This document shows, one piece after another, positions 49,344 to 62,224 of a DNA stretch of 64,000 nucleotides. The stretch's first letter is position 1, and every line of letters starts with the position of its first letter. The translations under genes were made by a program, and so were the position numbers. The stretch is from Taeniopygia guttata. Taxonomy: Eukaryota; Chordata; Aves; Passeriformes; Estrildidae. A model generated the notes under the pieces. The model did no database searches. It had not been told where the DNA came from and saw only the letters and a list, made by a program, of their open reading frames with translations. The stretch spans positions 98,047,501-98,111,500 of the forward strand of contig NC_133026.1 of NCBI RefSeq assembly GCF_048771995.1. The letters are read 5' to 3'.

Positions 49344-51594
49344 CTGCAGAAAGACAAGGTGTCAAAGATTGCACAGGCGAAAATATTCTGCTGTAAAATC
49401 TGAATTTGCCTTTAAAACATGACAGTGGATCAGTTATTGCAGCAAGAGTGGAATGAATTAAGTCCAACACTAATATAACAGGGTTTGACTAGGAGTTGCG
49501 CTGACATACTGTAAGCTTATTTTAAATAGCCACCAAACCCACTAATTTTTATTTACTGGGAAATGTAGTGCGTGACTGTGTTTTTCAAGTTTCTTCTCCC
49601 TGAACTTGTCTTCAAAATGTCTTGGGTAACACTTCCTTACATGGAAGATGTAGTCTTCTTTATTTGATTTCCCACTCTTTTGGAGCTAGGAAGAGCAGAA
49701 TATTCTGCATTCATTTTTAAAATTCTGGGGTCAAGATTAATTTCACTCTTTTGAATACTCATTCAAGACATTAACTCTTACCAATACTGATAACATACCA
49801 CACTTTGCAGATAAATGAAATTATCTTATTTTGCCATATATTTGGTTTACCAATATCCACTTCTAAATCATTAGCATAATTAAGATTTTTTTTTTATTTG
49901 GTAATGAAATACTTAAATATCTGAAGTTTTTGCTATGTCCATTTGATTATCTGCACAATTAATTAATTTACAGCTAATTGACATGAAATGAAAACTGGAT
50001 GAAAATTCTGTTTCATTCTTTCAGCTCTGCTGATATACCTCAAAAAATAAATATGCCTTCTCAAAATATGATGATTTTATGAATATTTCATCGCCAGTAC
50101 ATAATACAGCTGCTAACCCTGATTTCCAGAGAGGCAGCTGTTTTCTCCTTCAGCACTTAGTGTCAGCAGTTAAAGAAATATAAGCAAACTAAATAAAGAA
50201 GAGGCACATTGGGACACATATCTCTTCATCTGCTGTTTGTTGAATGTTTGCTTAGAGTTGGTCTTGCCATTAATCACCTTTGGGTTGAAACACTTTGTTC
50301 ACCAACAGAGTGCCTGGCACTATTTCACCCATTTTACAAGACGTGTAAAACTATAATTAATATACAATTTAATAGTGTTATTGTTTATACCTTGCTTTTC
50401 CTGGCATGTTTGTTTTTCTGTCATAGTTAAATTACCAGGCAAAGTTACCCAATCATTTGGAAGTAAACTGTCATGCACACAGGAAATTTGAGTATCACAT
50501 CAAAGTGATGAAAATGTATGCAAACATTTCAGTCTGAATTCATCAAGATTTTTATTTAGCAGAAACTACCATATTGTTGTTCAAGCTCTGCCTGCAGTCA
50601 TCACCACAACATATATGGCACATATGCACACATGGAGAGGGAGAAAGAAAAACAGAGAGAAAACCACTATGAATCATACTCATTGGAGAAAAAAAGGACA
50701 GTGATATATATCCCTGCTGAGCATGGATCTCTTGCAATATGGAGATAATTATACTAGTTATTTCTGCAAATTTAGATGTTGTTAAACGGAGTGTGACTTT
50801 TTGGTCACAATTTTGGGACTCAGGTCTGATTCACATCACAGATTTTTTATGATTAAAAAGATGGAATTTTTTTCTCTTTTGTCTCAGCTTGGTTATATAC
50901 AAAATGGAGATTATAACTCTTCTTGCAGGTGTAAATGAAGGCTCAAGCACTAAACTGAAATGAGCAGAGCAAGAACCTACTTTCCTGCATTATGAAATGA
51001 TCCAGCAGAAAGGGTAATATTTAGCAAACTAACAGAGAATAAAAGGTTGCATTTGGTTATGGCTTAAAAATATTCACAATATTTCAAGATAATTGTATAA
51101 ACAGAGTTTCACCAGCAATATGCTTTGAAAGTGGCAGCAAAATATTATATCCCGTAAGCAAAAGAAGCACAGTGTTTTCGTTTTGATATTAATAAAGAAG
51201 AGATTCATTTCCCACAACAAATCTTCAGTTTGAAAAGTAGCATGGAGAGTAACTGAGCCTTAAATCTATTCTTATGGAACCCAGATATGTGACATTTACA
51301 TATTTCTTGAATCTGAAAAAATGTTCAATGTATTTTGAAATTTTCACTGATAAGAGAGATTACAATGGGCAGCAGACCAAGTAGCTGTTAGATAGAAAAG
51401 ACAGCAAACTCAGTTTATTACATAGCTCAGACATGTGACTTTCATAATCTATTATAAAGAATAAGAGATTAAAAATCAACAAACCCAAATGCATTCAATT
51501 AACCAAGAAGTCATATTAATAAGTTCCTAGCAAGTTTTAATGCACTTTTCCTGCTTTTTCTCAGCATTACTGCAAAGGGTTTATATTAATTTAC
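49344..51594 (-). other. CDH7: CDH7 intron b/c (2,251 bp)
   Basis: GT/AG intron with no recognised transposon or exon. Confidence 0.85.
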
Positions 51595-51714
51595 CTGTTT
51601 TGGGCTCCACAGAGAAGTAAGGCTGCCCTTGCAATATGCTGTAAACCACTCGAGCACTGTTGCCATAAGTAGGATCATCCGCATCAGTGGCTGTCACTTG
51701 AACCACAGAGGTAC
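51595..51714 (-). CDS. CDH7: CDH7 exon b: EC2, first part
   Basis: This 120-bp exon begins after the acceptor TTTTACAG and ends at the donor GTAAATT. It completes the split Gly169 and encodes about residues 169-208: [17 protein letters not shown], then [20 protein letters not shown] and [10 protein letters not shown] carries the EC2 calcium-binding acidic residues. It begins and ends one base into a codon, so it is symmetric and skipping it would keep the frame while deleting 40 residues of EC2. There is no stop or frameshift. The intron on its 5' side is 7,355 bp. Confidence 0.97.
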
Positions 51715-54700
51715 CTGTAAAAGGTTTGAGGGAGTGTTGCACATGAAAGATAGAAAAATCTGAACTACACTTACTCTACATTTTGTGCCAGTACATATCT
51801 GGAACAGTGTGAGGTGGCTTTTTCACAACTGTTCATCATTTTCATGCTGACTCTGTTTAGAATTCCATCTTCCCAAACAGTCACAAGCATTGACTCAGCA
51901 GTAAAAATCATCTCATTCATTAGCTCCTTCTCTCTATCTCTGCCTCGGCTTGCTGGAAGATATGTCAGCAAAATTTCTGTAATGATGGTAAAGCCTGAAG
52001 TCTGAGTATGAAATACAGTAGTAGTGGTTTTCCTTTTGAGAGAAGCCTGCTTGCTGAATTGTAATGACTCATTAGAAATTCAAACATACATATATTTTTT
52101 ACAAATTTTGATAAATGTACACAAAATTATTGTTAGCCTATAAAATTATTTACTGCTTCATAAGGAGATGGCTGAAGAGTTTCTTTCTCAGCTCAGAGAA
52201 AAAAGCTAGTTAAAGTTGTCTCTAAATTCCTTTAAAAAGCAGTAATTTCCCTCAATAATCTGCAATACTTATTTCCTTCAATATATCTGCAATATCAATA
52301 GTGGTAATCTATTGTGTAAAGATTTCTCGAGAAACAAATGTATGAAAGAAATCTATTTTAAAAAGATTTCCTTTCTTTAATGAAAAAAATATATTTTAAC
52401 AGGAATAAGAAAGACAAATTTCTAACTGGATAGTGAGAAGGTTATGTTTTGTGAGGACCTCATTCTGCATCCAGCTCTTATTCATTATGTTCTCCATGTC
52501 AGTTTCCATTTGTTTTGTTCTAGACAACAGCTTTCATGGTGTGTGCTGAGAGCAGAATAAAATAACACTTGGAAGCCAGGGCCTTGGCCGTGTCACCATC
52601 CTTTGATAGACAGAAAAGATTATTTTTTCACACTGGCAGATTGTCTCTAACATTCAGACCTTCCATTGAACAACCCAGGGACCCGTTTGGAGGTGAGATT
52701 GCAAATTAATATTGTATCAATTTGGCAGATACAGTAAAGGTCTTCAAGAGAGATAAGATAACGTCACACACTTTATTTAGACACATGATTAGAGAAAAAC
52801 ATTTGTTAAACACAATGCTCATTTTCTGAAAGGACATGTTTTTGACATGTGAAAGTGAGACCAGCAAGCCTTGAAATCACTTTTTAAGAACAAATTGCAA
52901 TAGCAAGTGTCCAGGGTGAACTTAACATAAATAGTATTGTGGTCAGTTTTATTTAGAAATGTTAAGTTTTTCTTTCAGGAAATGGGAGAAAGCTCTGAAT
53001 TTATTTTTATCTTATCTAGTATATCACCCACCCATTTTCCTCATCTTTTCCATTCTCAGTTAAGTAGAACATCACAAATGGAGCCTGGGACTAGGTTGAA
53101 AATTTGGAGAAAGGATTAAGTGCAGCCCTCTATAAAATGGAGCAGACTCCTCCTGCTTGAAAGAATTCTGACCAGAAATGATCATTTGTAAAACAAATTT
53201 ATTGAGGTAATGGCCTAGTTAGCCCACGTTCCTGATCTCTATTCCTTAAGCATCCATGACAAAGTAGTATGGTTGCAATTCTATTTAAATGCAATTTTTC
53301 TGTCATGTGACTGGCCTAATATTTTTGGATAGGGAAAAGTTTCTTCTGAAATTCTGCATGCAACTATTAAGTAGATGGAAAGTTTAAAAATAAAATTGCT
53401 AGTTAATCCATCAAGTCATTTATCAGTTATGGGGCTTAAAATACATCCATTTTCTGTTCACCAGTAACTAAGAGCTTTGATTCAATATGTCAAACTGATT
53501 TTACAGATTACTCTATAATGTAATTTCATACAGGGACCTATTTTAAACTTGCCAGAGTCTATCCAGCTTTTGAGAACAAGGGTATCATAATGACTGTTTG
53601 ACATCCTGTGTTCTTTGTGAAAGCCAGGCTTACCACATTTACAAAGTCACTATGCCCTGCCAATGAAGCTTACAATGTCTGCAAATATTGGCAAAAGTGC
53701 TTATAAACCTCTCACGCAGTTATGTCTTTCCCCTGTTCTTGCTGCCTTCAAGGGCCCCAGACTAAAACAAGATCAAAGAAATTACAAGCTCTGCAATCTC
53801 AGCACAGACGTTTTCGAAATGCTGCAAGTTTAGAAGTGCGTGTTTGCTGTAAAAATCTATTGATGTAGCAAACAAACCCTCTACATTGCAGGAGACAAAT
53901 AAAGTCATTATCTGAATTTGATTATCTCTCTCCTAAAACACATGAATCCTTCAGAAAAGGGTGATTTTTAAGTAGAAATTCTAACATCAAATCTTTCTGC
54001 TATAATCACATTTAAATGTAATCAGTAACTAAAAAACAATGATACTTTTCCAGTCCTGTGATAATCAACTTCTTCTAAACATCACTGGGGGAGAGATCTA
54101 AAACCTATGATATTGTCATTATTTCTTTATTAATTTCACACACACACACAAAAAAGAGCTTTTGAAGCCTCATGCTGAGAGGGAGATTTCTGCGTAACAT
54201 TTTTTTTTTAAGAATATGCTAGATAACAGAAGGTATTCTAACTATGTGAAAAGTCCTATGTGTAGGAAATCTGTTCCAATGACACAAAATTCACAGAAAA
54301 ATCTATATTTGAGGATTTCCAGAGATTTTTTCCAGAAGAAGCAGATTGCTCTTGAAGAACAGGAATTCCTTCAGAGTATGGTAATTGCCATGTACTGCTG
54401 TCCTAATCTTTCTGCAATGGATTGAAGTCAAACTCAAATACTTACTTCCCTTTTAAAAAAAATCCAAATCATAAAGTTGTAGGGATACTTACAGATAGTA
54501 AATAAATCTAAAAGTGTGAGCAAAAATGGGTAGTTGCATAAGTAAAACATCTTAGAAGAGTTTATGTTCCTGCACTGAAATTGTATTCCTTGTGTCCATG
54601 AACACTTTGCCTTAGCCTCTAGCAGAGACATTCAGCTGTCATACCTGCATCCAAGGTTAGGACTTACAGGTAACAGGGACAGTCAACAAATGGTACCACA

Positions 54701-55521
54701 CCTTTACTCCATCCAACAAAATGAGTGTTCCAATAAATCTTGTTTAGTCACCATTGTTCAGAGCCCTGGAGTAAAAATATAGACAGGACACTGACCCTAC
54801 CCCAAACTTTCATTAGTGTCTTAATATAAACTGTGGCTTTGCAACTATAACTTAAAAATATTACTTACAGTTTGTGTATTTTGTATGCATTGAAAAAATA
54901 AACAGGCATTTTTTTTTATTTTAAAAGCTTTTGCTTTTAAGTATGGATTTCTCTAAAATTATTTTTCTCTACAGTTAGGTCTTTTTAAGAAAACTTGATT
55001 ATCTGTTCATTAAAAGGAATTCTACATGTAGCAACATCATAAACTTTTCCAGCAATTGTAGTAGATACTAAGAAAAAAAAAATCTCTGCTGCTTATCAAA
55101 GTGTTCCACATCATTCTTTTCTTGATAGTAGTTAGTTACAGACTTAATTCTGTGTGACCAGCACAGATTTCTGATTTTATTTTCCAGAATTTTAAGATAA
55201 TTTGTAACATAATATTTAGTAGATATTGATAGAGATTACTTAATTACAGTAATCTTAGAACTTGACCTATAACTCTGACATTAAGGTAAATGGATGGAAG
55301 GATATTTGCAAAGATGACCTTGTATTTGGAATGCTATTTGTACTTAAATTTAACCAAAGCTCAACAATGTTCCTGACACTGCAGAGATTAACCGTTACCA
55401 TGATAGAAAGAGAAAAAGCTAAACTGATTGTTGAAAACTGAGTTGCAGGTCCTTCAAAGGGATCCATTTTGAATCTCTAAGTGTATTATTTTAGAAACCT
55501 CTACAGATCTTTTTAGAAAAA

Positions 55522-55548
55522 AAGTTACTAGCTTTTTTCTAGTAACTT
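55522..55548. repeat. hairpin, 10-bp perfect stem
   Basis: AAGTTACTAG and CTAGTAACTT are exact reverse complements around the 7-base loop CTTTTTT. It lies in a CDH7 intron. No function can be assigned. Confidence 0.95.
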
Positions 55549-58203
55549 GCAGGATATTTTATGCAAATTTTGAAATAATGTTTTATGAAAAATGATTCTG
55601 TTACTTCTGTTTTAATATTGGTTAGATCATTCAAAATAAAACTGGTTTCCAAAACTAGAATAATTTAACAAATGCATAATTTTTAAACTGCACAAATTCT
55701 TATAAATTGAATTTTAGCCACAAATTGAAAATAGAGTTATAATGCAGCAAGTTATTAAAAGTATTAATTTATATCAATTAACAATATGTACTATGTCTAA
55801 CATACAATTCCATGATGGCATCACATCTCTACATGATATCAGCTGCTACTAAAAACATTAAACACATTTACTATCAGATCTCCAGCATATTCCTTACTTA
55901 CAACTATCCAGACTGGTTCTGTTTGGTACCTTCTGGTATTTCTATGCTTCTACCACCAGGTCTCACCCACAGCTGATGCAGCAATGCTTCCACAACCTTT
56001 CTACTCCAGGAGTGTGAAAAGGGAGAGTCAGAAAGCTCTTGAGCTGCTCCCTCCCATCCCACACCCTCATTATGTTGCCTTCACTTGGTGAAAAACTCAA
56101 GAATGGTCCCAGCTAAGCAGCAAAGTCAGACAAGGGGAAGCAGAGGTGGCTTGTGCTTAGAGAGAGACACTTCATGCAGGCTCTCAAAGCCCACAGCACA
56201 CTGCATCAAAGATGTAGGCCTGATACAGTGCTTTTGCTTTCTTTATTTTGTTATATAATTCAGATATTTCAATCCATCTCAATCAGGGGTAATAAATGGC
56301 AAGAGATATATTTGTTGTGCTGGGTAACAAGCAAAGCCATTGATATGGCTGGAGAGAAGAGAGGATTAAACAAACCAAAACTATGTTGGGCATTGAAATT
56401 CTCATCCCTACTTCCCTTGGTTATAACTCAAACAGACCTGTATCCTTTTGTTTGAAATATAATGCTGCTCAGTTTTTTAAAACACTCAAAAAAAATATGA
56501 AAAAAACAAATCCTTATGATTTTCAGATAAGCCATGTCTTTGGGGGTTTTGTCATGAATAGATTTATTTGCTATCAAGATATTTACTCTGTTCAGAATAA
56601 TCAATATAATTGGGCCTGACCCAAATATAATTTAAACCTGACCTGAAGTCATTTCAAATAAAAGAAGAGATTGACTTCAATTAGCCTTAGATAATGTCCA
56701 AAAATATTTGTCAAAAAAACAGAACCATTATACTTGCATAACCAGTCTGTAGGTTAAAGGTTATAGTATTCCTAGTTTTATAGTTAATTTGGGTTTATAA
56801 TCCTGTGATCTCTTTCATTTCCTTTAATATCCAATTAAAAATCCTTGTCATGGATACAATTTTAAACAAAATAGGAGAGAGATACTTTGTATCTCCTTAA
56901 TATTTCATGGATGCTCTAGGTGATTAATTAAAAATTATGTTATATGAATAAAGTATGAATTGCTGTAACTATGTAAGACAAAATGTGACAAAGTGCAGCA
57001 GTGTGACAAAGGAATTTCATATTAACCCTTAACTCTGTAACAATGCAGTATTTGGTAGGTGTGTGATATTAACCATGAAGATGTTTAAAATCTGCAGTGT
57101 CCAGCAAGTTCATGGATCTGAAACTACCCTTAGCTGACACAAATTTCATAGAGTGTACAAGTCTCAGTTAATAATTTTGCATAATACTTACCTGAATTGG
57201 AAATACATTTGGTGTTGTATAGTCCATTTGGGAGAAAAATTTCTGTTACTCCTCTATGATGTAAAGATTCAATAAAATATGCAAAGCAGCTCATTTTGAA
57301 AAATAATCCTTATATTCTCCACTGCAAACAGTGCACTCCCCATAGATTGATTTCCAATATATTTTGGGAACAAATGGAGGATAGGAAGGAGTAGAGGCAT
57401 GGATTTGTAGGTAAACCTCTTATATCTGTAGTTATTGTCTGTACATGAATATGCCCGTGCAAGAAAAGACAGAGGTGATAAATACAAAAGTGAAATATGG
57501 AGATAATTTATTTTCAGGTCATAAAACAAAAGTGGAAAAAAACCTAATAGTTGCTGAACCTATTTAAGGAAAAAAAGACACATTTTAACAGAACATATTT
57601 CTGAAGTGGATTATTTAGGTTTTACAGTCTTAGATTATCTGTTGTCTAAATCTTTTCAAAGTTCAGAAGTAAAAAGATCCCAGCAACATATCACAACTTC
57701 ACGTCCTCAGTGTTACTCTGCAAAAGCTATAGTGTCTGTCTTTCTTCCAAGGCTAATATGGTCTCTTCAGCCATCCACATAGTGCTTGAGTGACAATGAG
57801 AAAATGCCAAGTATCAATAAGAAATAGTGTCTATGTTCACTGCTTAGTAAAATAAATGTATAGCAAACTCATTAGCAATATTTTACTTATCTTCTTTTGA
57901 CTCCTAAGCTGAGTTTCACATATATAAACAATGTTTGCTACTGATTGCTGCAGGACACTTAGGTAGGTAAGATTCTTTTTCTCTCTAGCTCCAATTTAGA
58001 TACATTGTTTAACATTCAAAAACATGGGAGATCATATTGAGAAAACTATAGCAAATTTTATATGCAGCCTTACTGTAGGACTACCACATTTTAATACAGT
58101 TTAAAATTAGTTTAGCAAAGAAAATCTTTATCTCAATCACCACAGAACTCTCTCCAGCTGAAGTGAGCCTTCCTATATACATATTTGCAGGAAATTAAGA
58201 TAT

Positions 58204-58278
58204 TTTGGTTTGGTTTGGTTTTTTCTTTTTGTTTTCTTTGGGGTTTTGTTTGTTTGTTTGTTTGTTTGGGGGGTTTTG
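58204..58278. repeat. TTTG/GGTTT low-complexity stretch
   Basis: GGTTTGGTTTGGTT units followed by about six TTTG units and GGGGGG. It is simple-sequence DNA on the plus strand, CAAA-rich on the CDH7 transcript. Confidence 0.9.
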
Positions 58279-59069
58279 TGCTTGCATTTAGAATTTCATC
58301 TTAAACTAACATTTACCAAAACATCTCTGGGACAAGCCTTAATCTGGTCTGAAAGAGTCAGCTTTCAAAGGAACAGTGACACCTGACAATGGATGAGCAT
58401 TTTGTCACTTTATAATGAAGAGATAGTGGGTTTGATTTTGAAATTCTTCCCTAATTCAAAATCAGGAAAAATCAGCATTTCTTAGTTTCCAACAAAGGGT
58501 CTGAAACTTCTAAAACACATTCTTCTCTGATTTCAGTAGAACTTTGAACTATCTCAAGTTGTATCCTGGTTCCTGCTGCTTGACTATATTCTCCAGAAAA
58601 TGTAATTTCAATGTAAAAAAAAAAAAAATCCGATAAACTATTGTTACAATGTACAAAACTTACGAAAAAGATTATGCTATTCACTAGCAGGAGTTTGAAG
58701 AGTTTGTTATGAATGAACCTTATCTAAGTGAAATTATAAATTATAACCTCTGAATATCATAATATAGGTGTGAAACTTATTACTGTTAATGGGAATTATA
58801 AAACAAAGCCTCTGGGCCCTGGAATGAGAAATGCACCATAAAATGGTTATCTGAATCCTTGCATAGCTATTTGAGTTTCACAACATTTTTGAAAGGGTAA
58901 ATACTTAATCTAGCATGTTATTTCCAGCTTAGTCTTGAAATATCTAACTGTTGCAGGTGCCTCATAGATAATTAAGTAGCTTAGTGTGAAACAGTAAAAA
59001 ATAATGAAACTTTTAAAAAGGCAATAGGAACAAATTTCCCACAACACCAACAGTGTATTTCACACTTAC

Positions 59070-59364
59070 CCACAGGAGACATCTCAGGAACTCCAGCAGT
59101 GTAGGGACCATCCAGAAATTTTGGCTCATTGTCATTGATGTCCTGAATCTTAATGACGAACTCAGACTCTGGCTCCACGGGTTTATTAGTCAGCCTATCT
59201 AGTGCTTGTGCTCGGAGCGTGTAGTAGGCCTGCTCTTCTCGATCCAGCCTCTTTGTAGCATGAATATCCCCCGTGTTCTCATCAATAATGAAAATGGAAC
59301 TTGCCCCTTCGCCTGACAAGATGTATTTGATGGAACCATCTCCTTTATCAACATCAGAGTGAAG
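59070..59364 (-). CDS. CDH7: CDH7 exon a: most of EC1 and start of EC2
   Basis: This 295-bp internal exon is the most 5' CDH7 exon in the window. The acceptor CACCAG precedes the first codon (Leu of [11 protein letters not shown]) and the donor is GTAAGTG. It encodes about residues 71-168 and the first base of Gly169. EC1 calcium-site motifs are visible: LDREE in the middle and DINDNEP in the EC1-EC2 linker. It ends in GVPEMSPVG. The text [16 protein letters not shown] and [12 protein letters not shown] matches cadherin-7 as remembered, not cadherin-20 or other type II members. EC1 carries the strand-swap adhesive interface of type II cadherins; the two Trp residues that do this are in the preceding exon, which is not here. 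The length matches the remembered 295-bp exon of type II cadherin genes. Confidence 0.97.
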
Positions 59365-59783
59365 CTGGTGAAAAATTGATGAGAGATGAGATTAACTTAC
59401 AAGAGAGTCAGTGGCATGGAGATATGTAAAAATAATTCCTATGTTGAGCAGTAGTACATGAAATTTTATTGTTCCTGGAAATATAAGCTGAATTTTTATC
59501 TCACACACACATCATGTGAGGGACCATTAGAATCTGTAAATTTGCTCCTTTAAGCATAAAAACTTCATTCTTTCCTGCAGACAATCTCATTCTCCTCATG
59601 CCAGATTTTTACATAGGCAAACACATGCACACATATGATCATAACTGTGACTTTATTCCTATCTGGATTTATCCATATTGCTCACTTCAGCTTATCATCA
59701 TTCTGAAGGGTGAGACTTCAAACAAATGGCAGTATAAACTTCATGTCAGTGTGTATTTGCTCTTGTGTGTATTTATGTATTGT

Positions 59784-60036
59784 CTCATGACCAGTGACAG
59801 AATTCAACAGAATGGCATGAAGCTAACTCAGGGGATAGCAAGAAAGCTTTCAAAAAGAGGATGGTTGGACACTGAGCAGTGTCACAGCACCAAGCCTGAC
59901 AGAGTTCAAGAAGCATTTGGACAATGCTCTCAGGCACTTAGTGTGATTCTTGCGGTTTCCTGTGCAGGGCCATGGTTTGGACTTGATTACCTTGATGGGT
60001 TACCCTTCCAGGATATTCTATGATTCTATAAAATGA
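59784..60036 (+). mobile_element. CR1 LINE 3' end
   Basis: It follows a CR1 3' region as remembered: CATGACCAGTGACAGAATTC, then CACAGCACCAAGCCTGACAG, AGTTCAAGAAGCATTTGGAC, CTGTGCAGGGCCATGG, and a tail ending ATTCTATGATTCTATA. It is 5'-truncated, with an internal deletion after AAGAGGATGGTTGGACACTG. It lies antisense to CDH7. Confidence 0.88.
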
Positions 60037-61464
60037 GGTAAAATATACTGGTTGATAAATTGCTCACTACTAACTGATGGGCCTGTAGCTTCAATTCTTC
60101 ACTTCCATATCTTCCTTTTCATTATCTAATTACAGAAAAATGCAGACTCTGAGAAAGATCAAGCTGTCTTGGCACTTTTGAAGCACATAGTATTGAAAGC
60201 CAGGTGCAGTTTCCCTGGGACTACACAAGAAATATTCTTCAGTAGCTCAAAATGTATCTTCCATTAAAAAGGCAAGACAAGTTTACAAAAAAAAATTTTT
60301 CCTCACCACTCAAGGTATTTTAACTTACAGAGCAGGATTCCACAGTTTTCTAGCTCTTTTATGTTTGCTGAATTTCATCTTCCTGTTATAAAACACAGAC
60401 TCAAACACCTCTTACATACTTCTCAAACTTGCATCAAGAGTGTAATTGATCTGTCTATCAAGTTATAGTAACATGCACATATGATATATTTAATACTGTA
60501 CAAGGGAAAAGAATATCAGTAAAAATTTAAAGTACTTCATTGATTGTTAAAAGTGGATTAATTTGTAAAGAGCTGAAGACAGTGTTAAATACGCTTGGAT
60601 TTTCTATCTCATATCTTCTTTTTACCTGTCCTAATTCCATGTTATCTTGAGTTTGGAGGTATGTCCACTGTCAACATCCTTATCATCACAATTTCCATCA
60701 CTAACTTTTTTTTCTCTCTGTTAGGGAGTATCACTGTGACAGTATTCACTACCTAAATACATGCAGAAAATTGTTATCTTGGGCATGACAGCACAGCTGC
60801 AAAATCTTTTCCTATTTCAGCAGGGAAGTGTTCATGCTCAATTTTGAATTTTTCTGCTGGACAAAAAGTTGCCTATTTTTCACACATTATTTTACTTACA
60901 CTGTTTTGATATCTCATACTTATGCAATTACAGTGCACTCCTCTCTTTTAAGACAGAAATGGAATCCAGAGTTTTGGACTGGATTAGAAAAGCAGAAGTA
61001 GGGTATCTAAATCAGATTAGCTATCTTATTTTGAAATATGGTTTATCCTTATTCTGCTGCTACCTAAATCCAGAGACACCTAAACAAGCCTAAGATTTCT
61101 TTGGTGGAGTTCCTCAAACATTTAAAGCCCTGCTTCTCTGCACACTCAGGAATAAACAATGCTGACACTGTGAGCAGGCCAAGGTAAAATATATCACACA
61201 TTCAGGCTCTTTCGAGATCCACAGCACTGGGTATTTCTCAGTCCCAATGGCTGGGGTCTATTGAGCAAACCATACCTCTGTTCAAACTCACACATCTGAC
61301 AGCTGGGATTTTCAATGCTTTTTCAAACTTGACTGGAAGAGGAATCCATCTTCCCTACAGAGGAGCAATGGCCTGTGCAAGCAAGAATCTGTCTCACTGG
61401 TCTTTGATTTTGTTTGACCTTTTTTTTTTCCTTCCTCTTTTCTTTCTCTGATACTTGCTTTAGA

Positions 61465-62224
61465 GTGCATAAGTCTCCTGTGTGCTACAGAAGAACTGTG
61501 TGTGTTTCCCTACATAGGCTACAGTCTAGACTGAAATGCTGAACATCACATTACACAAGAACTGAGGTTATGGGATAAAAAGATTAAATGCCTTTGTCTT
61601 TCTTAAATGATTCTGTTTTCTTCATACCCCATATTGTAGCTGATCTTTCTGTGGTGGCTGAGACTCCCACATTCTCCCTGTAAAGGCTGTTCCACCTTTT
61701 CTGGCATACTTTAGGATGAAAGAAAAGCAGAGGACACCAGCATTTCATCAGGCAGAGCAGTTTTCTGAATGTTAGACATGTACAAGTAAATCTCTTCAAG
61801 AAGAGAAAGGAAAGTTTCTGTATCTCAATTGCTGAGAGCAGCACAGCTCTGTCCCATGGGGATGGAGCTGAGCCCATCAGCACACTACAGTGGGCTCAAA
61901 CTGCAGGGCTGCATAGTCTACCTTTTACCTTATATCTACATCCAGCCCTATCCAGAATAACTAGCCAGCACTGCTCTAAAAAAAAAAAAAGGAAAAAAAG
62001 AGACCTTCAGGGGAGAGGCCAGTAAATCCTTGAAGATGCACTGAGCAAGGTTTTCACATCCCAGGGAAAGGAAAAATTCTGTAGTTTCAGCATTTCCCAT
62101 TTGCTCGCTCAGTGGCTTACTGATTAACAGCACATTGTTCTTTAAGGAGTTCCACTTTGAGGTGCATAAATCTCCTCATGGATTGCACTACAGTGGCTGG
62201 TGACCTGAAGTGAAATGCTGAGCA
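61465..62224. repeat. pair of similar short segments about 700 bp apart
   Basis: Segments at 61465-61545 and 62162-62224 share three blocks in the same order: GTGCATAARTCTCCT, CTACAGT and TGAAATGCTGARCA, where R is A or G. The spacing between blocks differs by about 18 bases. They may be diverged copies of one unit or chance. Confidence 0.4.

Larger units (their letters stand above)
51715..59069 (-). other. CDH7: CDH7 intron a/b (7,355 bp)
   Basis: GT/AG intron. It holds a 10-bp-stem hairpin at 55522-55548 and a TTTG-rich stretch at 58204-58278. I recognise no transposon and no exon in it. Confidence 0.85.

Noticed and set aside
49344..49470. Upstream extension of the exon c frame beginning [12 protein letters not shown]
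   Set aside because: It lies beyond the TTTCTGCAG acceptor and has no cadherin similarity; the preceding exon joins correctly at 49343.
59598..60023. 141-codon open frame, plus strand
   Set aside because: Its second half is a CR1 3' end, which is non-coding, and its first half has no motif.
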